Shown here: positions 25,891 through 34,341 of the stretch, one piece after another
Numbering within the stretch: the first letter of the stretch is position 1
Layout of the letters: every line of letters starts with the position of its first letter
NCBI GenBank assembly: GCA_963766995.1
Contig: CAVYCE010000003.1
Location: 930,001 to 994,000, forward strand
Length of the DNA stretch: 64,000 nt
Reading direction: 5' to 3'
DNA from: Bog-473 sp963766995
Lineage (GTDB): Bacteria; Actinomycetota; Acidimicrobiia; Acidimicrobiales; RAAP-2
Notes under the pieces: model-generated
Told to the model about the DNA's origin: nothing
Seen by the model: only the letters and a program-made list of their open reading frames with translations
Database searches by the model: none
Translations under genes and position numbers: made by a program

Positions 25891-26567
25891 TAGACGTGCA
25901 GCCCACACTCGGATTTGTCCATGCCGGCCCAACGGCCGGCACGCGGGTCCTCACCCTCCGCCACCGGACGGGTGGTCGGGGCGCAACCAATGGAGAGATA
26001 ACCCTGGCTGACGAGCGGGTGGAACGGAAGGTCGTGGTCCTTGAGGTACGAGCTGATGTCGTCATTGGTCCACGTCACCAGCGGGTTGATCTTCACCAGC
26101 CCGAAGGATTCATCCCAGCTGACGATGGGGGCGTCGGCCCGAGTCGGGCCGTCGACGCGCTTGAGCGAGGTCATCCAGGCTCGGTTGCCCTGCACGGCCT
26201 GGCGCAGGGGGGCCACTTTGCGGAACTGGCAGCACTGATCGGTGCCGCAGGGAAAGGCCGCCGCCTCGGGGCCTGGATTGGTCACGGTGAGGTGCAGGTC
26301 GTAGCGCCGGCGGGTGGACTCGACGAACTGCAGGGTCTCAGGGAAGTGCGCCTCGGTGTCGAGGAAGATGACCTCAATGTCGGGCTTGACCTTGGTGGCC
26401 AGGTCGATAAGCACAATGTCCTCGAACGAGGCGGCCATCACCAGCGACCCGCCAAACGTGTCGACTGCCCAGCCGATGATCTTGCTGGCCGGGGCCGATT
26501 CGAATTCCGAAGAGAGGGCCTGCAACTCCTCGACGCTCAGATCGCCGTCCTTCACCGTCTCGCTCAT
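25890..26567 (-). CDS. cysH: Adenylylsulfate (APS/PAPS) reductase
   Basis: A 225-aa protein from ATG at 26567, with AAGGAAG upstream. The catalytic C-terminal motif is SECGLH (Cys221). Of the cluster ligands of APS reductases, CC is present (Cys112-Cys113) and Cys195 is present in IGCAPTTRP, but the fourth Cys of CxxC is Thr198; an extra Cys107 sits five residues before the CC pair. No APS kinase gene is in the window and cysN lacks a kinase domain, so APS is the expected substrate. First gene of a five-gene coupled operon. Confidence 0.93.
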   Translation of the reverse strand: MSETVKDGDLSVEELQALSSEFESAPASKIIGWAVDTFGGSLVMAASFEDIVLIDLATKVKPDIEVIFLDTEAHFPETLQFVESTRRRYDLHLTVTNPGPEAAAFPCGTDQCCQFRKVAPLRQAVQGNRAWMTSLKRVDGPTRADAPIVSWDESFGLVKINPLVTWTNDDISSYLKDHDLPFHPLVSQGYLSIGCAPTTRPVAEGEDPRAGRWAGMDKSECGLHV

Positions 26568-26673
26568 GGCCTGCTTCCTTCTTCCTCGGCTGGTGCACTT
26601 CAGGCCTGTGGGGGCCTCTTTGGCGCCCTTCACCCGGCGCTTGACGCCCGGCGGAATGCAGACCAAAGTATAC

Positions 26674-26690
26674 ATGACCAAATTGGTCAT
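26674..26690. promoter_or_regulatory. 17-bp palindrome between divergent cysH and cysD
   Basis: ATGACCAA-A-TTGGTCAT is a perfect dyad with 8-bp arms around a single central base. It lies 107 bp upstream of cysH and 17 bp before the preferred cysD start. It looks like the operator for a dimeric regulator governing both sulfur operons. Rrf2/CymR- or other cysteine-responsive regulators are candidates, but none is encoded here. Confidence 0.6.
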
Positions 26691-26706
26691 CTTTCGAAGA
26701 GGTCCC

Positions 26707-27708
26707 GTGGACTCTGCCGCAATCGCTGAGACAGCTCGATCCCGCTCGCTCGCGGACGCCTCCGCCGGGCGTTCGGATGCCTCGGTGACCCCGCTCCTCC
26801 GTCGGTCGGGACACCCGTTGGGACACCTCGACTTGCTCGAGTCCCTGGCCATTTTCATCATCCGCGAAGTCGCAGCCGAGTCCGAGCGACCGGTCCTCCT
26901 CTTCAGCGGTGGAAAAGACTCGGCCGTGCTGCTGCACTTGGCCGCCAAAGCTTTCAAGCCAGGCAAGATCCCTTTTCCGGTGCTTCACGTGGACACGGGC
27001 CACAACTTCCCCGAAGTCCTCGACTACCGCGACGCCCAAGTCGAGGCCGAGGGTGCCCGCCTGTTGGTGGCCAAGGTCCAGGACTCAATAGACCAAGGTC
27101 GCGTAGCCGACCCCGGGCTCAACGCCTCACGGAATCGCCTGCAGACCACTACCCTCCTCGACGCCATCAACGCCAACAAGTTCGACGCCGCGTTCGGTGG
27201 CGCCCGCCGGGACGAGGACAAGGCCCGGGCCAAAGAACGAGTGCTGTCCTTTCGCGATGCCTTCGGCCAGTGGGACCCCAAGCGCCAACGTCCCGAGCTG
27301 TGGCAGCTCTACCAGGGCACCGTCCGACCAGGGGAGCATCTGCGAGCCTTCCCGCTCTCGGACTGGACCGAACTCGATATCTGGCAGTACATCAGACGAG
27401 AGCGCATCACCTTGCCGTCGATCTATTACGCCCACACCCGGCGTGTCATCGAGCGCGAAGGCATGCTCCTGGCAGAAAGTAAATGGGTGCAGCCGGAAGG
27501 CAACGAGGTGGTCGAGGAACTCAGTGTCCGCTACCGCACTGTGGGCGACGCCACCCTGACCGGTGCCGTGCGCTCCGAAGCGTCGACCGTAGACGACATT
27601 ATTCGCGAGACGGCCACCACGCGGATTTCTGAGCGCGGCGCCACCCGTGGCGACGACAAGTTCTCGGAGACCGCCATGGAGGACCGCAAGCGTGAGGGGT
27701 ACTTCTAA
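26707..27708 (+). CDS. cysD: Sulfate adenylyltransferase subunit 2
   Basis: A 333-aa protein. The PP-loop SGGKDSAVLLHL near 75, DTGHNFPEV near 102, GGARRDEDKARAKE near 160 and the DWTELDIWQYI segment near 225 identify CysD, which forms APS from sulfate and ATP with CysN. GTG at 26707 is preferred: AAGAGG precedes it and the in-frame ATGs further up (26656, 26674) would place the palindrome inside the coding region. The unusually long N-terminus (about 35 residues) is variable. cysN follows after 4 bp. Confidence 0.93.
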   Translation: MDSAAIAETARSRSLADASAGRSDASVTPLLRRSGHPLGHLDLLESLAIFIIREVAAESERPVLLFSGGKDSAVLLHLAAKAFKPGKIPFPVLHVDTGHNFPEVLDYRDAQVEAEGARLLVAKVQDSIDQGRVADPGLNASRNRLQTTTLLDAINANKFDAAFGGARRDEDKARAKERVLSFRDAFGQWDPKRQRPELWQLYQGTVRPGEHLRAFPLSDWTELDIWQYIRRERITLPSIYYAHTRRVIEREGMLLAESKWVQPEGNEVVEELSVRYRTVGDATLTGAVRSEASTVDDIIRETATTRISERGATRGDDKFSETAMEDRKREGYF

Positions 27709-27712
27709 CCAC

Positions 27713-29032
27713 ATGAGCAGAATGCCCAGCTCGCCACCTGGTGGTGGTGCGGAGCTTGGTGCCGACACCATGGACCTCCTCCGCTTCGCCACCATCGGCT
27801 CAGTCGATGACGGGAAGAGCACCCTGATCGGCCGATTGCTTTTCGACACCAGCCAGCTGTTCGAGGACCAGATTGACGCCATTGAGTCGGCGTCGGAGCG
27901 CCGCGGGCTAGGGGAGGTGGATCTCTCCTTCGTGACAGACGGGCTCCGGGCCGAGCGCGAGCAGGGCATCACTATCGATGTGGCCTACCGCTACTCGGCC
28001 ACGCCGCACCGCAAGTTCGTCATTGCCGACTGCCCGGGACACATTCAGTACACCCGCAACATGGCCACTGGCGCCTCCACAGCCGACCTGGCGCTGGTGC
28101 TGGTGGATGCCACATCGGGGCTGAGAGAGCAGACCAGGCGACACATCTGCATCGCCGCCCTCCTGGGCGTGGACCAGCTCGTGGTCTGCGCCAACAAAAT
28201 GGACCTGGTCGACTGGGATAAGTCGGCTTACCAGCACATTGTGGACGAGATGGAGTCACTGGCCCACCGTCTGGGCGTGGTGGCCTGCACGGTGATCCCC
28301 ATCTCCGCCCTGAAGGGCGACAACGTGGTGGACCGATCAGACGCTGCTCCTTGGTACGACGGCCCCACCGTGCTGGACGCCCTCGAGTCGGCTACTGCCG
28401 GTGGCTGGGCCTCTCAACACGGGCTTCGCCAAGGCAACGGCGGCCGCCTTCCCGTGCAATGGGTCCTGCGCCAACCCGGCGGGGGACGCAGCTATGCCGG
28501 GATGGTCAATGGCGGTCCGTTCCGCACCGGCGATCCGGTGGTGGTGCTGCCCCAGAAGGCGTACTCCACCGTGCAGTCCATCGAGACGGCCGACGGCCCA
28601 CTCTCTCGAGCCGAAGTCGGCTTGTCTATTTCGCTCAAGCTGAAGGACGACATCGATATTTCCCGGGGTGACCTCATTTCGTCGCTGGAAGAGCCGCCCA
28701 CCGTGACCGATGACTTCGTGGCCACCGTGTGCTGGTTCCATGATCGACCCCTGGTGGCGGGTGACCGCCTCAAGCTCAAGCACACGACTCGGGTGACCCC
28801 CGTGATTGTCGAGGGCATTGAAGGCACCTTCGACGTCAACGAACTCGCCGTGTCGGAAGCCGATCAGTTGGTCGAGAACGACATCGGCATTGTGCGCTTA
28901 CACACAGCCCTACCGCTGGCCATCGACACCTATGCCGTCGATCGCATCACGGGGAGCTTCGTCCTGATTGACGAAATCACCATGGCCACCGTGGCGGCCG
29001 GCATGGTCGGTCCCCCGCTGCTGCACCGCTGA
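27713..29032 (+). CDS. cysN: Sulfate adenylyltransferase subunit 1 (GTPase)
   Basis: A 439-aa EF-Tu-like GTPase. G1 is GSVDDGKSTLIGRL (near 26), G3 DCPGH, G4 NKMD, and domains 2-3 are present. GTP hydrolysis drives APS formation by CysD. The length is that of CysN alone; no CysC (APS kinase) domain follows, in contrast to mycobacterial CysNC. The start at 27713 is 4 bp after cysD; ATG at 27722 is a second option. Confidence 0.95.
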   Translation: MSRMPSSPPGGGAELGADTMDLLRFATIGSVDDGKSTLIGRLLFDTSQLFEDQIDAIESASERRGLGEVDLSFVTDGLRAEREQGITIDVAYRYSATPHRKFVIADCPGHIQYTRNMATGASTADLALVLVDATSGLREQTRRHICIAALLGVDQLVVCANKMDLVDWDKSAYQHIVDEMESLAHRLGVVACTVIPISALKGDNVVDRSDAAPWYDGPTVLDALESATAGGWASQHGLRQGNGGRLPVQWVLRQPGGGRSYAGMVNGGPFRTGDPVVVLPQKAYSTVQSIETADGPLSRAEVGLSISLKLKDDIDISRGDLISSLEEPPTVTDDFVATVCWFHDRPLVAGDRLKLKHTTRVTPVIVEGIEGTFDVNELAVSEADQLVENDIGIVRLHTALPLAIDTYAVDRITGSFVLIDEITMATVAAGMVGPPLLHR

Positions 29033-29033
29033 G

Positions 29034-29666
29034 GTGGAGGGAGGACCTTCAGCCTTCTACCCGGTGGCCCTCAATGTGGCAGGCCGGTCCGTTCTGGTGG
29101 TGGGAGGGGGACCCGTGGCGGCCCGCAAGGCCAGTGGCCTCTTGGGTGCTGGTGCAGTGGTCACCGTCGTCGCACCCGACCTGAGTCAGGACATGCTGTC
29201 CCTCGACTCGCTTACCTTGCATCGTCGTCCCTATGCCCTGGGCGAGGCGGCCCACTACCGCCTCGTCATCACCGCCACCGGCATCCCTGAGGTCGACGCC
29301 GCCGTCTTCGCCGACGCCGAGGCAGCCGGTATCTGGTGCAACAGCGCAGACGACCTCGATCACTCGTCTTTCATCCTGCCCTCCGTGCATCGCGACGGCG
29401 CCGTGACGGTGACGGTGTCGAGCGCAGGGCAGAGCCCCGCGCTCTCGAGTTGGCTGCGACGGCGCATTGCCATTCAGATCGGTGAGGGCTACGGCGATTT
29501 GGCCGCATTGGTGAGCGACATTCGTCGGCAACTCCATGGGTCGGGGCGCAGCACCGAGACCGTCGACTGGACCGGACTGCTCAATGAAGAGCTGCTGGAG
29601 TTAGTGCGACAGGGCGACCTGGCGGGGGCCAGGGCTCGTCTTGAGGCCGGGGCCGGCCTCAGCTGA
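29034..29666 (+). CDS. Precorrin-2 dehydrogenase / siroheme synthase N-domain
   Basis: About 210 aa from a GTG one base after the cysN stop. The NAD-binding loop LVVGGGPVAARK near 20 and the following CysG-N layout (ITATGIPEVDA, WCNSADD, FILPSVHRDGAVTVTVSSAGQSP split into its usual two motifs) mark the Met8/CysG N-terminal family, which makes sirohydrochlorin and inserts iron. It would provide siroheme for the sulfite reductase. The methyltransferase half (CysG C/CobA) is absent and must be elsewhere. The 3' end overlaps the convergent NRAMP gene by 8 bp. Confidence 0.88.
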   Translation: MEGGPSAFYPVALNVAGRSVLVVGGGPVAARKASGLLGAGAVVTVVAPDLSQDMLSLDSLTLHRRPYALGEAAHYRLVITATGIPEVDAAVFADAEAAGIWCNSADDLDHSSFILPSVHRDGAVTVTVSSAGQSPALSSWLRRRIAIQIGEGYGDLAALVSDIRRQLHGSGRSTETVDWTGLLNEELLELVRQGDLAGARARLEAGAGLS

Positions 29667-30900
29667 TCCCGAACCAGCCCAGAATGGTGAGGGCGACAAA
29701 CACGGTGGCCACGCCGGCCACCGACACGATAGAGATGCCACCCACCCACCGCGCCAACGGGCCGTTGGCCGCATCGCCCAGGAGTGACCGGCGGTTGGCC
29801 AGAATCAGAATGAGGATCAGAGTGAATGGGGTGATCACACCCTCGAGCACCTGGGTGTTGAGGATCAGCGAAATGAGATTGCCCGGAACGAGCACGACGG
29901 CCGCCCCAAGCACGATCTGAAAGGTGAACAGGCCCAAGAACACCGGCGCCTGACGGAAGCTGGAAGACACCGAACGTTCCACGCCGATGGCTTCGGCCAC
30001 CGCGTACGAAGTCGAGAGCGGGACCACGGCCGCGGCCAGGGCCGAGGCCCCGAGAAGTCCGAGTCCAAACAGATAGACCGCGGCCGATCCGGCCACCGGT
30101 TGCAGCGCGTGAGCCGCCTGCGAAGCGGACTTCAAGACACCAGAACCACCGATGGCGGCGGCGGTGGCCACAATGATGGCCATGGCCACGAGGTTGGCCA
30201 TGATGGCCCCACTGATGGCGTCAATCCGCTGCAGCCGGTAGCCCGCCGGCTTCACGCCCTTGTCGACCACGGCTCCAGCCTCGTAGAGCTGTATGTACGG
30301 CGTGATGGTGGTGCCGATGAGCGCCACCGCCAGCAAAATGAAGGCCTTGGTCCCGAAAAAGTGGGGCGACACCGTGTTGGACACGACGTGGTGCCAGTTC
30401 GGGTGGCCCAAAATGGCAGCGATCGGATAGGTAATGAAGGTCAACGTGAGCAGCAGGAAGATGCGCTCGGCGTATCGGTAGGAACCGAACAGGACGAGCG
30501 CCCAGATAGCCACCGCCGAGATGGGCACCGACAAGTACCGCGACACGCCGAAGAGCTCGAAGGCCGTGGCGATGCCGCCGAACTCGGTGACCATCAGCCC
30601 GATGTTGGCAATGGCGAAGGCAGTGACGGCGAAGGCCGTGACGCGAAGTGGGAATTCCTCGCGGATCAGCGCCGACAGCCCCTTGCCGGTGTAGACGGCC
30701 AAACGGGCCACCATCTCTTGCACCACGACGTAAGCCACCATGATGAGCACCATCAGGAAGAGCGTCCGGTACGCGAACTCGGCACCGGCCGAGGCGTAGG
30801 TCACGATGCCACCGGCATCGTTGCCGGCGGCCGCCGCGATCAGCCCAGGGCCGGCCACCGCCAGCAGGGCGACCTTGGGAAATCCTGGCCGCCTGGTCAT
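29659..30900 (-). CDS. NRAMP-family transporter with altered metal site (NRMT-like)
   Basis: A 413-aa protein with about eleven membrane helices and the NRAMP fold. In helix 1, where classical Mn/Fe transporters have DPGN, this protein reads GNDAGG (26-31). In helix 6 the Met of the MPH motif is missing and the sequence is GTTITPYIQ (196-204). These changes resemble the NRAMP-related Mg2+ transporters (NRMT) described from Eggerthella. Mg2+ or Mn2+ transport is inferred. The gene is convergent with the siroheme gene and divergent from a Gdt1-family gene. Confidence 0.85.
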   Translation of the reverse strand: MTRRPGFPKVALLAVAGPGLIAAAAGNDAGGIVTYASAGAEFAYRTLFLMVLIMVAYVVVQEMVARLAVYTGKGLSALIREEFPLRVTAFAVTAFAIANIGLMVTEFGGIATAFELFGVSRYLSVPISAVAIWALVLFGSYRYAERIFLLLTLTFITYPIAAILGHPNWHHVVSNTVSPHFFGTKAFILLAVALIGTTITPYIQLYEAGAVVDKGVKPAGYRLQRIDAISGAIMANLVAMAIIVATAAAIGGSGVLKSASQAAHALQPVAGSAAVYLFGLGLLGASALAAAVVPLSTSYAVAEAIGVERSVSSSFRQAPVFLGLFTFQIVLGAAVVLVPGNLISLILNTQVLEGVITPFTLILILILANRRSLLGDAANGPLARWVGGISIVSVAGVATVFVALTILGWFGIS

Positions 30901-31302
30901 GCGCGCAGCAGTGATTGGAGCATGCCATTGCGCATGGACGGGCGGAATACCGACGGATCACGCTGCGCTGACTGCGCGCGTGACGAAAAGGGGGAGTGTG
31001 TTTGCATTGAAGTCACCTTCGGGTCGTCGTGAGCGCAGACGGCTCACTTCAGCAGTGGGGTCGATGGTTACGTCGATGCCTCGATGGCGACCAGGGGTCG
31101 CGGCACACTTCAGAGAGGACGGTTCGTCAGATCGACGTGTGCATCGAGGCGAACCAGATACTTGGGGGTTCAGATTTCATCTGGCACACCTCCTTGGTCC
31201 TGCCACTACATCGTGCTGCCATTGTAGGGCACGAGCCCGGTCCGTCCAGGTCCTATACCCAACGCTAAGGTCCCTCCGTCGGTCTTGGTCGGAAAGGTGG
31301 TT
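30901..31302. other. Divergent intergenic region
   Basis: About 400 bp between the NRAMP-like and Gdt1-like genes. It should hold both promoters. I looked for an M-box or a yybP-ykoY manganese riboswitch pattern and did not recognise one. No open frame with conserved features is present. Confidence 0.4.
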
Positions 31303-31882
31303 GTGGTGAACCCGCTGATCGCACTGGCCGTGTTTCCCATCATTTTCATCGGGGAGCTGCCTGACAAGACCATGTTCGCCAGCCTGGTCATGGCCACCCG
31401 GGGTCGACCGCGGCAGGTGTGGCTCGGCGCCGCTGGTGCCTTCGTGGTGCATGTCGTCATCGCCACCACTGTGGGCGTGGCCATCTTCGCCCTACTCCCC
31501 CATCGGGTGGTCGAAGGAATTGCTGGCTGGCATGTTCCTCTTCGGTGCCATCTATGCCTGGCGCGAAGGCACCAAAGACGAAGAGGAACTTGCCGAGGAA
31601 GAGATCTCCAAGCACGGCGTGGTGTTGACCGCGTTCATCGTCATCTTTGTGGCCGAGTGGGGCGATCTGACCCAGATCCTGACGGTGAACTTGGCTGCTC
31701 ACTACCACTCGGCCTTGTCCGTAGGCGTCGGCGCCACGCTGGCCCTGTGGGCCGTGGCCGCTATCGCCGTGCTGAGCGGTCAGACGCTGCTGCGCTTCAT
31801 CTCCGTCGCCACTATCCGTCGGGTGACCGCAGTCGTACTGGTGTGTCTCTCCGGATACTCGGCGTATCTCGCCGCGAAATAA
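31303..31882 (+). CDS. Gdt1/TMEM165 (UPF0016) family protein, frameshifted
   Basis: The two family motifs are in different frames: GELPDKT (near residue 18, first half) and AEWGDLT (second half). Deleting one G of the pair 31516-31517 restores HRVVEELLAGMFLFG and a ~192-aa protein with six membrane helices. Family members export Mn2+ or exchange Ca2+/Mn2+ for protons. GTG at 31303 is chosen because GGAAAGG lies 7 bases before it. The motifs deviate from the E-x-G-D-K/R-T/S consensus (Pro for Gly, Leu for Lys). Confidence 0.8.
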
Positions 31883-31888
31883 TGGCGC

Positions 31889-32686
31889 ATGACCGAGTTC
31901 GATCCGGCGATCAGGGCGTTCTACGACCAGGGCAAGGAAGCGGCTCGGCTCACCAGTCCCACCAGCCTTTCGGGGCCTCTCGAGTTTGCTCGCACGAAGG
32001 AACTCATCCTTCGATTCCTGCCTGACGGTCCCCTGCACATCCTCGACGTCGGCGGCGGTCCAGGTGCCTACGCCGCATGGCTGGCCAGCTTGGGCCATCA
32101 GGTCAGCCTCTTCGACCCGGTACCTCTGCATGTGGAGCAAGCCAGATCGCTGGGGATCTCGGCCGGGTTAGGCGATGCGCGTCACATCGATCGAGACGAT
32201 GCCAGCGCCGACACGCTGCTCCTCCTCGGCCCCCTCTATCACCTGATTGATCGGGAGGATCGCCTGCAGGCCTTGCGGGAGGCTCGTCGGGTGACCCGCC
32301 CCGGTGGAGTGATCTTTGCCGCTGCCATCTCCCGCTACGCCGCCTTCCTCGATCTCTTGGTGCGGCTTGATCGGCTCCACGAGGCGCCAGTGGCCGAAGT
32401 GGCGGAACAATCGGTGACCACGGGCATCATGGATGGCCGGGCCGGTTTGTTCACGAAGGCCTACCTACATCGTCCCGCCGATCTCGTCGATGAAGCCAAC
32501 GAAGCCGGCCTGTTGGACATCCGACTATTCAACATTGAGGGACCGGGTTTCATGATCAACAACTTGCCGGAGCGTTGGGTCGATCCAAAGCGGCAAGAAG
32601 CGCTCATGCTGTCGGCCCGTCTGGTCGAAGAGGATCCCGAAATGATGGCGACCGCCGGTCACCTGCTGGTGGTGGGACGAAGCTGA
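31889..32686 (+). CDS. SAM-dependent methyltransferase, substrate unknown
   Basis: A 265-aa class I methyltransferase. Motif I is LDVGGGPGAYA near 51-61, the acidic residue after strand 2 is in LFDP, and motif II/III regions LLLLGPLYHL and RPGGVIF follow; COG2226-like. It starts 7 bp after the Gdt1-like gene and is probably co-transcribed. No substrate-specific motif was recognised. Confidence 0.85.
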   Translation: MTEFDPAIRAFYDQGKEAARLTSPTSLSGPLEFARTKELILRFLPDGPLHILDVGGGPGAYAAWLASLGHQVSLFDPVPLHVEQARSLGISAGLGDARHIDRDDASADTLLLLGPLYHLIDREDRLQALREARRVTRPGGVIFAAAISRYAAFLDLLVRLDRLHEAPVAEVAEQSVTTGIMDGRAGLFTKAYLHRPADLVDEANEAGLLDIRLFNIEGPGFMINNLPERWVDPKRQEALMLSARLVEEDPEMMATAGHLLVVGRS

Positions 32687-32710
32687 GCGGACACCGTTGA
32701 TCTGGCGTCG

Positions 32711-33214
32711 TCAGGGTTGCGACAACATGATGGCCGAACCGGCCAGCAGCAACACGATGATCACTCCCGACGACAAGGCCATGGTCCGCCTGTCGCGCTG
32801 AACGGCTGGATCGGCCGCGGTGACGTCAGGCACATAGGGCAACAGGGTGCCCTGTAGCCGGCGTTCGGCTGGCCACAGCATCCCTTCAGCCACCAGGACC
32901 AAGAGGACAAAGAGCCCCAATCCGGCCGTGACCCACATGTCGTGCAAGTCATAGGCGCCGCGGCTCATGACCAGGAGGGCAAATCCGAAAATAGGAATGC
33001 CGTACATGGTGCGCCCGGCCCAGTTCACTCCGGGCCTGAAGTAGCGGGCCACGGTCTCAGGCAGGACCGCATCGGTGGTCATGAGCCGCTTCAAGCGTGA
33101 TGCCGTGGCCGCACTGGTCACCACTGTGGCCAGGCCGACGACGACGCAGACCACGTGAAGCAGGAGCACAATGTCGAACGCTGCGCCGGTGGGCTGGGCC
33201 TGCATGGCGACCAT
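32711..33214 (-). CDS. Four-helix membrane protein, function unknown
   Basis: From ATG at 33214 the protein has 167 aa with four hydrophobic helices (about 15-36, 75-92, 100-118, 147-165). It resembles the DUF2269-type predicted membrane proteins (HVVCVVVGLATVV, then a Pro-Gly-x-x-Trp-Ala-Gly loop). The frame stays open to 33355 but that stretch is not membrane-like and would overlap the galT upstream region. ATG at 33205 is also possible. Confidence 0.6.
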   Translation of the reverse strand: MVAMQAQPTGAAFDIVLLLHVVCVVVGLATVVTSAATASRLKRLMTTDAVLPETVARYFRPGVNWAGRTMYGIPIFGFALLVMSRGAYDLHDMWVTAGLGLFVLLVLVAEGMLWPAERRLQGTLLPYVPDVTAADPAVQRDRRTMALSSGVIIVLLLAGSAIMLSQP

Positions 33215-33357
33215 TTTCACCCAGTGGCGCCGGTATGGGGCGCCGAGCCAGTACATGCTGCCAGGAGCGGCAGTTGAACCTGTACCGTGGTGTGAGAAGA
33301 CGAGATACGGGCAAGCACAGATGTGGGTGAGTGGGTAATGCAACAGGGTGCGCAAAC

Positions 33358-34341
33358 ATGAACCAGTTGAGGCTGGACCCGCTGTCGGGTCGCTGGGTCG
33401 TCGTCAGCCCCGGGCGCTCGGAACGTCCCTATTCGTTCGTGACCCGTTCACCCTGGGTGCAAGAAGTTCCCCCTCGCCCCTGTCCCTTCTGCCCGGGCAA
33501 TGAGGAGATCACTCCGCCCGCACTCGAGACCTACGGGCCCACCGGGCGCTGGCTGGTCCGCGTGGTTCCCAACCTCTACCCGGCCTTCGAGGGTGACGAG
33601 CCCTTCGTCGTGGCCAATCGTGGTCCGGTGTTCACGCAGGCCTCGGCCGGCGGGATCCACGAGATACTCATCTTCTCCCCCGAACACCACGCCACCCTGG
33701 GCCAGCTCAGCCAGGAACAGACCGAATTAGTCATGGCCGCCCTGCGCGACCGGCTGGAGGAGCACGCCTCCCAATCCAACATTCGCTACACCCAGGCCAT
33801 CGTCAACTCGGGGCGAGAGGCCGGAGCCTCGCTCGAACATCCGCACGGGCAACTGCTCGGCATGTCGTTCATCCCACGCGAGTTGGCCGAGGAGCAGGCG
33901 CGCTTCGCTCGGTTCGTCGGCTCCTGCCTCCTGTGCACGACGATGGAAGCGGAAGAAGACTCACGCCATCGCGTCATCTATGCCGATGACCGTGTCGTCG
34001 TGGTCTGCCCATTCTGGAGTGCCGTGCCCTACGAAATGCTGGTCATTCCGAGGCAGCACAACCCGCATCTGCACAAGAGCTCGACCGAGGATCTCATCGC
34101 CGTGGGCGAAGCTATCCGCCGCTCCCTGGGTCAGCTGGCCGATGCCATCGGCGACGTGGCCTACAACATTGTGTTCCACTCGGCCCCCTATCGCGTGGGC
34201 GAGCCCTTCCACTGGCACGCCCATATTTGGCCCAAGGCCACGACCACGGCCGGCTTCGAGCTGGGCACCGGTGTGGCCATCAATGTGGTGTCACCCGAGG
34301 TCGCAGCCGAGGCCCTGATGATGTCGGTACTCTCCGCCTAG
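33358..34341 (+). CDS. galT: Galactose-1-phosphate uridylyltransferase
   Basis: A 327-aa HIT-superfamily protein. Zn-site cysteines CPFCPGNEE (near 43), the SGREAGASLEHPHGQL active-site block with the nucleophilic His of HPH near 165, and a C-terminal HWHAHIWP motif. It moves UMP between UDP-glucose and galactose-1-phosphate in the Leloir pathway; related ADP-glucose-type enzymes cannot be excluded. ATG at 33358 fits the conserved start (LRLDPLSGRWV). No galK or galE is adjacent. The end overlaps the convergent maltokinase gene by 4 bp. Confidence 0.88.
   Translation: MNQLRLDPLSGRWVVVSPGRSERPYSFVTRSPWVQEVPPRPCPFCPGNEEITPPALETYGPTGRWLVRVVPNLYPAFEGDEPFVVANRGPVFTQASAGGIHEILIFSPEHHATLGQLSQEQTELVMAALRDRLEEHASQSNIRYTQAIVNSGREAGASLEHPHGQLLGMSFIPRELAEEQARFARFVGSCLLCTTMEAEEDSRHRVIYADDRVVVVCPFWSAVPYEMLVIPRQHNPHLHKSSTEDLIAVGEAIRRSLGQLADAIGDVAYNIVFHSAPYRVGEPFHWHAHIWPKATTTAGFELGTGVAINVVSPEVAAEALMMSVLSA

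Noticed and set aside
30901..31302. Possible manganese or magnesium riboswitch before the Gdt1-like or NRAMP-like gene
   Set aside because: The conserved yybP-ykoY and M-box sequence blocks could not be recognised on either strand; a covariance-model search would be needed.
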